Positions 35,411 to 45,476 of a DNA stretch of 64,000 nucleotides are shown in pieces. The position numbers were made by a program, and so were the translations under genes. The first letter of the stretch is position 1. Each line of letters opens with the position of its first letter. The notes beneath the pieces are model-generated. The model saw only the letters and a list, made by a program, of their open reading frames with translations. It made no database searches and was not told where the DNA came from. Origin of the DNA: Limnanthes douglasii subsp. nivea (lineage: Eukaryota > Streptophyta > Magnoliopsida > Brassicales > Limnanthaceae); assembly GCA_036936605.1 (NCBI GenBank), contig JAUPFV010000005.1, forward strand, positions 75,652,885 to 75,716,884, given 5' to 3'.

Positions 35411-35862
35411 TTTATATATATTAAATTAATTATATTGTTTATTATTATTATTTTTAATTGATTTTTTAAATCAAATAATTTAATCAATAGAGATGATAAC
35501 TTTTAATATTTAATTAATAAATTAAAAAATATTTTTATGTATAATTTATTGCAATGATCTGCGAATTAATAATATCTAGATAATAATATTTAATAAATAA
35601 TAATATTATTATATATTGGTCCAACATTTCGATGGATTACTTTAATAGGATTTTATCCTGTTAGATTTTAATTGGATAAAGACTACATCAAAAATTATGG
35701 AGGGATAAATCATTTTACAAGGACATAATGCAAAATATCTCAACAAAATTAAAGAGAAGTCAAGGCAGTATATGGAAACATAAAGTAGTTTGTATTGCCA
35801 AATTATACAGGAACAGTAAAAACACAAAACAGTTTGAACAACAAACACAGAAAATGGCACGG
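35411..35862. other. AT-rich intergenic, downstream of the SABATH gene
   Basis: No ORF of note. Would contain the 3' UTR and polyadenylation region of the minus-strand gene ending at 35863. Confidence 0.5.
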
Positions 35863-37153
35863 TCAAGGGCCATGGCGTTTCAGGATAAGAAACAATTCGA
35901 CTGCCTTAATGTTTGTAGATGATGTGGAAACCAAAGATGCCTCCAATTTCGTGCGGAACCTGTCAAACAGTTCATCAATTTTCATGTCTATACCGAAATG
36001 TTGCTTCAGAATTCCTTCCCATATAGCTCTGTAGAACAAGACTAACTGATTCGCATTGATTGTGGTCAAGAATTCTCGAGGTCGCACCAAATTTTTCATT
36101 ATATCAATGCTGAAACAACCGTTTTTATTTATTAAGGCCTCGAGCTCTTTCACTCTAGGAGTGTACTTTGGTAAGTTGAAAGAATCCAGCTTCCCCTCCG
36201 ATATCGTTCCCTATTTTATGAATTGTCACTGTATATCAGATTGAGAAATATATATTTTCACTGATAAACTAAACTAAATAAATAAATGAAGGTAAAGCAT
36301 ACTAAGTTTAAACTTCTAAGTCCAACTTACCATTTTGACCATCTCCAAAAGACTGGACTCCAACAGATCAATAAGTCCAAGATAAGAGCATTCGGAAAAA
36401 GGAACATCATCAGGTAAAGCAGGGAGAAGAATAGCCATTAGTCCACCATCAACAATTTCCAATGCCCTTGCATTTAAAAACGACTCGATATCCCTACTAA
36501 ACTGAGCTTTGTATGCCTTATAAACCTTGTTTTCACTGTTGAAATAAATCCGTCCCTTGTTGTATGCTGGTGATTTCTTATCAAGTATTTCTTCAGGCGC
36601 CTTTGAGAGCCAATGGAGCGCGTATGAAGCATGGAAGAAATGTACTGATTTCTTGGGGAACAAGCGACCTTGGAAAGGACCCGGAACTCCAGCCGCAAAG
36701 TATTGTTTGTTGGGAAGGAGGGATTGAAAAAGTGAGTTGAAATCATTCAATACATGGTCATTGAAGAAGACCTGAAATTCTATATCATGGGGGTTTTGGG
36801 TATTGTTTCTAATGGCGTCTACTATGTTTTGGACCGCAATAAAGGTGTTTGGTCCGACAGAACAACCTAAATCAGCAATAGTGAAAAGTTTTGAAGAGGA
36901 CATGAGTTGGTTCAATTCAAGATTCTTAGCAAGGGCTTCAACAATTAAAATTTGTGTCATCTCCCTTCCTGTTCTCTATAAAACATAACGAAATATAGAT
37001 TTGTGTTGTTAGGGAAAATTAAGTACATATTGAAGAATACAAAGAAAATATCAAGAAATCTACCATAAGTACCTGAATAGAAGAATTCTTATTGTAACTA
37101 TATTCACCATCTCCACCGTTCATTGGGTACGAAGCTGTAGGTGTATTTTCCAT
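35863..37153 (-). CDS. SABATH carboxyl methyltransferase, three exons
   Basis: Exons by my reading: 37153-37073, 36975-36331 and 36210-35863 (stop TGA), giving 357 aa with GT-AG introns of 97 and 120 bp; the second intron is phase 0. SABATH enzymes of this size transfer methyl from S-adenosylmethionine to carboxyl groups of small acids such as salicylate, jasmonate or farnesoate, in the cytosol. Seen: N-terminal YSYNKNSSIQ (SAM and substrate contacts), ADLGCSVGPNTF (SAM-binding motif, ~61-72), FNDHVLNDFNSLF, GVPGPFQGRLFP, ASYALHWLSKAPEEI (substrate-pocket Trp), FLNARALEIVDGG, and SEGKLDSFNLPKYTP opening exon 3. No stops or frameshifts. LHWLS and the PGPFQGRLFP segment resemble the Arabidopsis At5g37990/At5g38020 and farnesoate methyltransferase branch; the substrate cannot be told. 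Start chosen by homology of MNGGDGEYSY. A hAT element lies 282 bp upstream. Confidence 0.9.
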
Positions 37154-37434
37154 CTGTCTATCTTTCATCAAAACGTTTTTTTTCTTAACTTCTCCAACTC
37201 AAGTACTTCAATTTTAATCAAGAATCAAGAATTTGATTGATGTATATTAATAGAAAAGAAAAGTTCAACAATGTGGTTGCCGATTTCCCAAGTCCTTGTA
37301 TTTGAATAATTTATGAAAAACTAATGCACAGTCGACAAAGATCTTAGAAAATAGTCAAATGTACATTAACTTAAAGCAAGTTGCAGGCTACGTAAGTAAT
37401 GAGGCTAAAAATTTGATAATAATTCAGTGATGAT
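37154..37434 (-). promoter_or_regulatory. Remaining 5' flank of the SABATH gene
   Basis: Only 281 bp separate the start codon from the hAT element. The minus strand has a TATA-like ttaatata near 37245, about 90 bp upstream of the ATG. Sequence originally further upstream now begins at 42922. Confidence 0.45.
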
Positions 37435-37450
37435 TAGAGGTGGCAAACGG
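37435..37450 (+). repeat. Left terminal inverted repeat of the hAT element
   Basis: tagaggtggcaaacgg. It matches the inverted right end (42898-42913) at 14 of 16 bases. Confidence 0.92.
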
Positions 37451-37459
37451 TCTGAACAG

Positions 37460-37650
37460 CGAATCTGGTCCTGGCGGGTTGCGGTCCTGGCGGGTTGCGG
37501 TCCTGCCGGTTTGCGTTTCTGGCGGGTTGCGGTCCTACCGGTTTGCGGTTCTGCCGATTTGCTCTTTATGCGGTCCTGCCAGTTTGCGGTCCTGCCGGTT
37601 TGCAGTCTTAATTGGCCAGTTTTGCAGTTATACCGCCAGTTCAAACCACG
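37460..37650 (+). repeat. Left subterminal array of gcggtcctgccggttt units
   Basis: About eight imperfect copies of a 16-20-bp unit (ggtcctggcgggttgc, ggtcctgccggtttgc), then ttgcagt..taat.gg.ccagtt.tgcagtta.accgccagttc. The same module in the same orientation occurs at the right end. Confidence 0.85.
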
Positions 37651-38504
37651 AGACAAACCATTTAAGAACCGTTTATCAGTTCAAACCACCAGCCAAACCA
37701 TTTAAGAACCGTTTATCAGAATATTTTATAATGTTATTTAAAATTAATTTGTAAGTGTTAATTGAATCTAATTGAGATAATTGAGATATGTACCATATAC
37801 ACGAGTTAATTATGCTATTTCATGTATTTTAATTTAAATATTTTATCATTTTAATCGAAATTTTATGATCAATCAATTACATTCTAAAAATAATAATTGT
37901 AATTTGATTTTGATACGTTTGATTATATATTTATATTTATGTATTTAAGATATTTTATTTAATATTATGTAGATATTAAATAAAATATATACATCTACTT
38001 GTATTTTGATTACAACTTTCAATAATTGTAAAAATATAAAAATAAAAATTTGATTGTCTTAAACAAGATATCGTAAACCATATAATTGTAAAATGATTTG
38101 TATATTGTTTGAACATACTAGATATTTAAGATGTTATATTTAATATTATGTACATATTAAATAATATATACCTATTAGACATATAATTGTATTCTAATTT
38201 TAAATTATTAGGTGATTCTTTAGATTCTTTCAAGCTTGAAGTGTTTATGGTTAGATGAATTATATAGTTTATTGTATTTTCGAACTATTCAATATTAGAA
38301 GTTTATATGCATAAACATAAATTACTTGTAAGTTGTAAAGAACAAAATAAAAATTGAAAGCGAAAGTGATTTAAATAACATTTAATAAAAAATAGAAGCA
38401 AAACAAACAATTCATTAAAAATAAAAACCAAACAAGTAACATAGTTGTTCAATCAAATAAAAAAGAAAAACATTACAACGATAATGACAATCAAATGCAA
38501 AAAA
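37651..38504. other. AT-rich non-coding part of the hAT element
   Basis: Contains a short tandem repeat (gttcaaaccac.agacaaaccatttaagaaccgtttatcag, twice near 37638-37718) and otherwise AT-rich sequence. Probably the 3' region of the minus-strand gene. Confidence 0.5.
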
Positions 38505-40002
38505 CTAAGGAGCTTCATCGTTGTTGTTGTTGTTAGGTGGTGGACCTTGCAAATGCATGTTCTCCATCATCTGTCGCATATACTCCGACTGTTTGGCTTG
38601 AGAGTTCGCAAATCGCTCATTCCATTGATCTTGTCCATGATGCCACTGCTCGTATTGACCATGCCACCGCTGGAGGTGACCAAGTTGATCATTCACCCCT
38701 ACTTGCCACTGTTGTATCTGGCTAAGGTGGTCATTTACCCCCCCTGCCAATTTTGAAATTCACTTTGACATTTTGTAAAATCATCATGCCATTCTTTTTG
38801 TTGAGTATGCGCAAATTGCATATAATCCATATGCTGCTGATGTGAAACCTCAGCAAATTCGCGATCGGTTCGTCTTTCTTGTGGCGGTACTCCAGAAGAA
38901 CCACCAATAGCATTTGTATCGGAAGGCGCTTGAGCCTGAACTCGATACTGAGTAGGTGGATTTGGCGGTTTTGTAAGACCGTTCGCAGTCCATATCTGAT
39001 TCAAGTCGGGTCTATGGTGGTTCCATGCCTCCAATTTCGACATCAACTCTCCATCCCAAGAGTATATTTCCTGCAAACGCAAAGAGTTTCTACCTATAGC
39101 ACTAGTCGGCCTCACCTTCATCGGAGTGTACATACTCACATCAGCTCCTTTCGAAACAAGCAAGTAACTCACTATCATCCCATAAGGTAGTTTATCCGTA
39201 CCACACCTCGTAGCCATATTTCGAATCATCAAGCTAGGTAAACTAATTATTCCCTGATTTCGGACGATAAAAGCAGTAACAAATGTTTGAATATATGAAA
39301 GCTGCGAATCATTGTTACTAGAGGGAAGAAATATACTATTTACTAATTTCAAAGCTAATTTCCCATTAGCATCCAAATTACCCCGCATGGCTCGAAATTT
39401 ACCGCTAATTTTCGGAGCTTCCGCACCAGGACAAGTAAGAAGCTCTACTGCTTCTTCGTAAGACATAGGCGAATGAGCACCCCAGATCGAAGAGCGATAA
39501 CTAATGGAAGATAATTTATTACCGGTATACATATCATGGGTTGGAACAAAAAAAAGTTCTTGGAAATCAGTTTCAAAAAAACTATAGGGTTTACCATCAA
39601 CCAAACAATTCATTCCTAAACCTCTACCATTTGGATCATTTTCAATTAATTTTGTGGTGGCATAAAACTTGCGTACTAGTTCTAGATACCAATCACATTT
39701 GAATCTAGCTAGTGTCATCCAACCTAGGCCATTATTAGGTTCAATAAGTTTGTTTTTTTTTGCATACCCTCTATTTGGATCAGTTTCTCATAGTCCAAAT
39801 ACATACCCGACCAAATTTTGGTTACACCTCGTCCTCCTTCCTGATTACGGATGCGAAGCTCCCCTTCGCCGCGATGTTCGATAGTCGCGCTCTCTGTTAC
39901 CTCCATCTCTTCATACAGCAAATCTTCCATCTCTTTCATTCGTCTCGAGGTTGATTCACTACATCCACCTTGACGGGCATGCTTTGATCTTTTCGAAGAC
40001 AT
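38505..40002 (-). CDS. hAT-borne accessory protein, 'putative plant transposon protein'-like
   Basis: Starts MSSKRSKHARQGG at 40002 and would run ~500 codons to the stop at 38505, but two one-base shifts at homopolymers interrupt it: an A9 run (minus) near 39760 and a G7 run near 38740. Middle part: KCDWYLELVRKFYA, a conserved all-alpha-looking domain, SYIQTFVTAFIVRNQG, and LPYGMIVSYLLVSKGADVS, the pattern of the plant domain family annotated 'putative plant transposon protein' (my recognition, not searched). The C-terminus is rich in Gln/His/Trp (HLQRWHGQYEQWHHGQDQW), likely helical, ending in Asn repeats. The breaks lie in homopolymers, so they may be sequencing errors or recent mutations. 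Transcribed divergently from the transposase; function unknown, no DDE or zinc-finger motif seen. Confidence 0.72.
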
Positions 40003-40848
40003 TTAGCGAAACCTGAAATTTAAAATAGTGTTTGAAAAATATAAAAATAATTTAGAGAAGTGTAGTGGAGAGGAGGAGATAGATTTGTAGTGGTGAGAGG
40101 GGATAGATTTTTAGTGGAGAGAGGGGATAGATTTGTAGTGGAGAGAGAGGATAGATTTGTAGTTGTGTGAAAAATAGAGTAGGAGATAGGTAGTATTTAT
40201 AAGAATTTTTTTTTCCAAAGTAGCCATTAGATGACGTCATGGATGACGTCATCGTGCGGACCATCCGGCCAGGTGTCCGGATGGTCCGCACCTTTAAAAT
40301 GGCAACGGCTAGTTGAATATCAACTAGCCGTTACCTCATCCGGGGCATCCGGACGAATCTTCGAATGCCCCGGATGAGGTAACGACTAGTTGAACTTCAA
40401 CTAGCCGTTGAGGTCCGGGGAATCCGTACATTTGTCCGGATGGTCCGAATTCTCTGTCCGGGCGTCCGTACATTTCGTCCGGATGCCCCGGACCGTGTGT
40501 CCGGACCATTCGGACATTGATCCGGATGGTCCAGACATTTTTTTTTCGTTTTTTTTTGTCTCCCCTATAAATAGAGGAGACCCCAACTCAATACTCACAC
40601 CTCTCAAACAACTCTCTACTTCTCTCTAAATCTATCTACTTGTTCGAAAAATTCTAGAAAACTATAATTACTTATTTTTCATATTCTACTCCTACGTTCG
40701 AAATTGTTTGATTTTTGTTTTTCCGCAAATTGTTTTTTAGTTGTTATTAGTCTAAATTTAGTTGTTCTATCTTGTTATTAGTCTAAATTTAGATTTTATT
40801 ATTAGTATTTTATTGCATATTTAAAAAAAAATTGTTATTAGTTTTAAA
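40003..40848. promoter_or_regulatory. Palindrome-rich divergent promoter of the hAT element
   Basis: TATA boxes point outward: tataaata at 40566-40573 (plus) and at 40201-40194 (minus). Between them: two TGACGTCA sites 12 bp apart (40232 and 40244), the spacing of an as-1 element. Perfect palindromes: 40255-40268 with 40277-40290, 40304-40316 with 40320-40332, and 40333-40348 with 40365-40380 (16-bp arms). A near-perfect one spans 40381-40409. Many tccgga/tggtccg motifs occur to 40540. Next to the minus TATA, a ~24-bp unit (tagtggagagaggggatagattt) repeats four times at 40070-40165. Confidence 0.75.
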
Positions 40849-42097
40849 ATGAATTCAAAACGTAGAAATACTGGGGTAAACCCACCCTCCAATGTGGATC
40901 TCAATACCATAGAGGAATTTTCTAGAGACTTCCCTCACGTTGACACATTCTCCTCCCATGAAAGTGGTGGTGGAAGTACTAGTGGTGGGTCGAGATCTCG
41001 TAAGAAAACATCTTGGATTTGGAAACACTATACTCCATCAGAAGATGGTTATTCTAGTATTTGTAACGAGTGCAAAAAATGTTATCTTCATGTAAGTGGA
41101 AATAGAAATATGGGCACTAGCACTATGGTAAAACATTTATTGAAACATGAAGTATATGATCCTACAAAACCTAACCCAACTAATGTTTGCATGAAACCTC
41201 AAACAGGTCTTCCTTTTGAGTTTAACCACGATACGTATAAGGAAGAAACAATGATTTATGCAGTCGGTAGTTTACAACCATTTAGTTTTGGGGATTCTTG
41301 GAGATACGAAAATTGGATGCAAGCTGGGGTAAACCCACAGGTAAAACGCATTCCACGTAGCTCTTTAAAATCGCTAGCCTTTAAATATTATTTAAAAAGA
41401 AAAAAGGCATTATTCAAACTATGTTGACTTTGCCATGGAATGTTTCGATTACTAGTGACATAGCTACTTTTACTGATTTTGATATGGTATGTGTTACCCT
41501 TCATTGGATGGATGTCGAATGGGTCATCCAAAGGAGAATTATATGGTTTGAATCAATTGGGAAGCATAACGCACAAATAATTAGGGAGAGTATGATTGAA
41601 TGCATGAATGTTTATGGCATTAAAAACAAGATTATGTCTATTTCGTTGGATAATGCATCTTCTAATGCATCTGCTATAAAACTGCTATCAAAACCAAGGT
41701 ATTGAAGATATCATAAGATGGTGGGGTACCAAAACTGAAGAGTTTCCTATTCTTTGCAGGATTGTTAAAGAGATTTATGCTATACCTATGTCTACAGTTG
41801 TAAGTGAGTGTGCTTTCAGCCAATCGAGGTTGCAATACACGACTAAGAGAACAAGATTGACGGGCAAAGCACTTGGAGTGCTTGTGGCAGTTAAGGATTG
41901 GACAGCGACGGATAAAAGGATACAAGACAGAGTTTAGAGACGAAGTGAACATAGACGACATCTTCGAAGATTATCCACATGATTACGAAGATACACTTGA
42001 ACAAGAAACTGCGGAAGAAAACGAAGCTGAAGGTGAATCAAGTGAGGACGAAGACGAAGATTTTGCTTACGAAGAAGACGAAGCTGGAGATGAATGA
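40849..42097 (+). pseudogene. hAT transposase, BED-type, broken
   Basis: ATG 40849 opens a 192-codon frame with a BED zinc finger (SWIWKHY, CNECKKCY, TSTMVKHLLKHE). A frame change near 41420 leads to the start of the catalytic core (LPWNVSITSDIATF, VCVTLHWMDVEWVIQRRII, ISLDNASSNASAIK) at 41421-41700. A deletion then removes most of the catalytic/insertion domain, and a third frame gives the C-terminal dimerisation region (FPILCRIVKEIYAIPMSTVV, SECAFS) near 41740-41820. It ends in an acidic tail to 42097. In hAT enzymes these parts bind the ends, cut and join, and dimerise; this copy cannot be active. Confidence 0.88.
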
Positions 42098-42680
42098 TGT
42101 TTGTAATAGTTTTTTGCTATTTTGTATTGTAATTTGAAAACATTTGTACAACTCCTGGCCCGCAAGAGTATAAACTGTGAACGACTAAATTATCCAAAAA
42201 TGACTTTACCTTTTATTATAATAACAACAACTGTATTATGAAATACTTATAACTTCATAAGATCTAATTTTGGTTTAAAAAAATAATAACAAACACTTGT
42301 AATATTTAAAACCAAATCACAATAATAATTAAAATGTAATATTAAAATTATAACCATAGAATTTGTAATATTTTAACATGATAAGATATAGTTTTGGTTT
42401 ATAATACTAAAATCAACATTAATAATATTAGATCTAAAAACATAATAATAATATTCTAAATGTGATAATAACATAAGTAATATTTAAAATTTTGGACTAT
42501 ATAATAATTACAACATTTAAAATATTAATAACCAAAACAAATTAATATTAACCAAAATGTAATAATAGCTCTATAATAATATGCAATATCTCAATATTTT
42601 TTAAATATAACATTTTGGTTATAAAATAAATAAAACATTTATAATATTTACCAATAAACCGCGGTTTTTTACAAATAAAC
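42098..42680. other. AT-rich 3' region of the hAT transposase
   Basis: Non-coding, with repeated aataatat motifs. Leads into the right subterminal array. Confidence 0.5.
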
Positions 42681-42865
42681 CGTGGTTTCGCAGTCCTGCC
42701 GGTTTGCAGTCCTAATGGTTTGCGGTCCTGCCGGTTTGCGGTCCTGCCGGTTTACTCCTTATGCGGTCCTGGCGGTCCTAATGGTTTGCGGTCCTGCCGG
42801 TTTGTGGTCCTGCCAGTTTGCAGTCCTAATGGACCAGTTTCGCAGTTAAACCGCCAGTTCATAAA
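42681..42865 (+). repeat. Right subterminal array of gcggtcctgccggttt units
   Basis: About eight imperfect units (gcagtcctgccggttt, gcggtcctaatggttt), then the same gcagtcctaatgg.ccagtt.cgcagttaaaccgccagttc tail as on the left, in direct rather than inverted orientation. Confidence 0.85.
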
Positions 42866-42897
42866 CAGATTGTCACCTTTGAACCGCGGTTCCAGAA

Positions 42898-42913
42898 CCA
42901 TTTGCCACCCCTA
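42898..42913 (-). repeat. Right terminal inverted repeat of the hAT element
   Basis: ccatttgccaccccta on the plus strand; inverted match to the left end. Confidence 0.92.
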
Positions 42914-42921
42914 GTGATGAT

Positions 42922-44879
42922 GACGAAAATATTAAATAGGATAAGTACCTTTTAAGTCTAGAGCTGAAATAAAAGAAATGCTACGGGTTTATTATGTGTA
43001 TTAATTTTTTTATGATGGAAGATACCTATACAGGGTTTATATAGTAATGTTGGTCTTGTGTATGTGGCTACTGTTATGGTGGCGACCAAAGTCCCACATC
43101 CCACATCGGTTAAACATGGGAAGGATCAGTGGTATATAAATAAGAACACACCTCAACTAATATGAGGCCTTTTGGTATTGAACCAAATGCAATTGTGTTC
43201 TTACTTATATACCGACCGGAACTTTGGGTAACAAACGTTATCTAATATCCTAGTCCATTTCACTTCGTCACTGTCTTCTTCGTAGGTTTGAATAACTATT
43301 TATTGTTTGTTAGGCGACTATAAAATCAAAGAATCACGTCGAAAGGCATAATACCTACCACCAGATTTGCGGTCATTGTAGTCACTATTAGAAAAAAATA
43401 GTGAGATTGAGTTGTGGTGAAGATCTGAGATGAATGTCAAGACTCGTTGTGCCAAATAAGTATTGCAACATTCGTTTGAAATTTTTAAATGTACGCGAAC
43501 ATAAGCTTTTAAAATTTAAGGTTCCTAATAAAACACTTGTAACTCTTGTGATCTATTTTCGGTAACAATAATATCGTCAACATATATTAAGATGATTAGA
43601 ATGACCTTGCCTGTTATAGAATAAAACATAGATTTATCAGCTTTAGTATTTAAGAAATTTCAATCAAATAGTACCTCTCTTAGTCTAAAAAACAAAAATC
43701 GTGGAGCTTGTCTGAGTCCATAAATAACCTTATGTATTCTACACACATGGTGTAGCTTCAAAGGATCAACAAATCGCTAAAGTTGTGCCATGAATATTGC
43801 TTCATTTAAAAAACCTTGAAAAACATTGTTGATTTCCAATTGGCATATGTCCCAGTTTTTTGGAAACAACCATGCTAAAAACGAGTCTAATTATAAAAGA
43901 CTTAATCACATGATTCAAGGTTCCGTCAAAATCAAATCTTGGTGATTGATGAAATCGTTTGGCTACCAACCCAGTCTTATACATTTACAAAGACCTATGA
44001 GCGTTATATTTCAACTTGTAAACCCATTAAGAGCCTACACACTTATGTTAGGAATCCACGGTACCAAAGACCAAGTATGGTTAGACTTTGTAGCTTTTAA
44101 TTCAGCATGCATAGGCTTATGCTATTTAGGAAAAAAAATCATATTTAAAACTTCAGTTCCCTAATTGAGGTCATAAAAGATGTGGTTAGGCCAGTATAAA
44201 CGTGTTTAGGTTTAGAAATATCAAACTTAGCCATAGTACTCATAGGATTAGCATTAATAGGAATGATGGGTTGAATTTGTTGATCTAGACATGGAGATTT
44301 TGAGGTATCATACCTTGTAGATGTGACTTGACAAGGTAGAACATGTTCAAATTGGATTTGTATATGTGTCGAACGGCTAGCTTGGATAGGAAGCAATTGT
44401 TGTGAGACAGAAATTTGTTTTGTTATGGATGAGATAGATTGTCTACATGTTGTATTAGACTTAGTCATAAACTATATAATTGATGTTACTAATGGAACAT
44501 CTGTGTTTTGTGTATATTAAGCTGAAGAAGGAGCAGTAGTAAGACTTTGTTCTGTTTAATGACAGTAAGAAGGTAATGATTCTTCTCCGGTAGAAGTACT
44601 TAGCTTAGAATTGTACAACATTGAGCATCTATAACAACTAGATACACAAGATAGGTTAGAAAATGAATAAAACCAATCAAACCTTGACACAAACGCTAGA
44701 CAATCACACTCTATAGTGTTAAAGAACTTACCGTGACAAGAAAATCATTCTTTATTAAACACAATATGTGTAAATACTAAGATCTTACCGGTAGAAGTGA
44801 TGCATTTGTATACTTTCGGGGTACATAATACCCTAGGAATACATATTTCAGATAATCCATATCAAAAATATGTTGTTGA
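42922..44879 (-). pseudogene. Decayed Copia element, RT part and 3' side
   Basis: The minus strand from 43984 reads LVAKRFHQSPRFDFDGT, then IIRLVFSMVVSK (43900-43860), VIYGLRQAPRFLFF (near 43710) and LIYVDDIIVT (near 43560), i.e. the Copia RT with its catalytic YVDD box, broken by stops. 44000-44870 is the poorly conserved integrase-RT linker. The integrase part of the same relic resumes at 63427 beyond the Gypsy insertion (target duplication gttga). 42922-43400 probably includes its 3' LTR. Confidence 0.72.
43098..43225 (+). promoter_or_regulatory. snRNA-type upstream element plus TATA, followed by a foldable segment
   Basis: atcccacatcg (43098-43108) matches the plant snRNA upstream element RTCCCACATCG at all positions. 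tatataaa starts at 43133, 24 nt later, the spacing of Pol III-type U6/U3 genes. The following ~70 nt fold on paper: an outer stem taagaacaca/tgtgttctta, and inner hairpins cctca..tgagg and ttggt..accaa. The sequence is not U6, U3 or 7SL as I know them. Alternative: part of an LTR promoter of the surrounding Copia relic. Confidence 0.4.
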
Positions 44880-45403
44880 TGATGAGTCCGAATTCTGCTT
44901 ACTCACCGGACAGGGAAAATCAGTCTAAAAACTCCCCGAATACCGGACAGGCACTAAGGACATAAACCGGACAGACGATTTGGACCGGACAGATCACTTC
45001 GAACACTGTGAACTTAAGGCTGTTCGAACTATGACTAAAGTACTAAAAAACCTAAACACTTCCTGACTAAGCAACCTGTCCTCCTGCTTAGAACTCATGG
45101 GTCTTTAAACATGACCCGGGTCCATTAGACTTGACCCGAAAGCCCATAAGGGCCCAAAATCACACTATAAATACCCAACCACCAGCATTAACTATGGGTA
45201 AGAAAAATTAACTGCTACCAAGCTGCTTAATTATCTCTCCACCTTGAAACACCCTTACACCACCGTTAAACACCCTTACACCACCGTTAAACACCCTTAC
45301 ACCACCGTTAAACACCCTTACACCACCGTTAAACACCCTTACACCACCTTGAAACTCCACTTAAAATTACTAGCCTACCCTCAGGCGATTATTTTCCACA
45401 CCA
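44880..45403 (+). repeat. 5' LTR of the outer Gypsy element
   Basis: 524 bp, tgatgagtcc...ccacacca. U3 has ccggacag about five times (44906-45000), TATA tataaata at 45166-45173, and five tandem 21-bp units (ttaaacacccttacaccaccg type) at about 45245-45350. Confidence 0.95.
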
Positions 45404-45404
45404 A

Positions 45405-45422
45405 GTTGGCGACCACAGTGGG
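45405..45422 (+). other. Primer-binding site of the outer Gypsy element
   Basis: ttggcgaccacagtggga, one base after the LTR. The tggcgac core is like the arginine-tRNA sites known for Ogre/Tat elements; the exact tRNA is not verified. Confidence 0.7.
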
Positions 45423-45476
45423 AGCAGAGAGGTGCCTGAATCAAGCATTCAAAACCTGCCAAGAAATTCTGTCCGA

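Larger units (their letters stand above)
37435..42913. mobile_element. Complete hAT element with two divergent genes, 5479 bp
   Basis: Left end tagaggtggcaaacgg and right end (reverse complement) taggggtggcaaatgg are hAT-type terminal inverted repeats. Flanks are gtgatgat on both sides (37427-37434 and 42914-42921), a perfect 8-bp target duplication. It contains subterminal repeat arrays at both ends, a minus-strand ORF (40002-38505), a palindromic divergent promoter (40003-40848) and a plus-strand BED-finger transposase (40849-42097) with an internal deletion. The transposase defect means this copy is now non-autonomous. The intact target duplication and well-preserved ORFs argue for a fairly recent arrival. 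Confidence 0.93.

Noticed and set aside
37427..37705. Open frames rich in Leu/Arg/Cys at both hAT ends (also 42720-42914)
   Set aside because: They read through the gcggtcctgccggttt subterminal repeats in different frames on both strands; no protein family and no start context.
43946..44164. Plus-strand 72-codon ORF in the Copia relic
   Set aside because: Antisense to the better supported minus-strand RT/linker reading; no family recognised.
45245..45350. Regular short repeats considered as a CRISPR-like array
   Set aside because: Units abut without unique spacers, lie inside an LTR, and the genome is eukaryotic.
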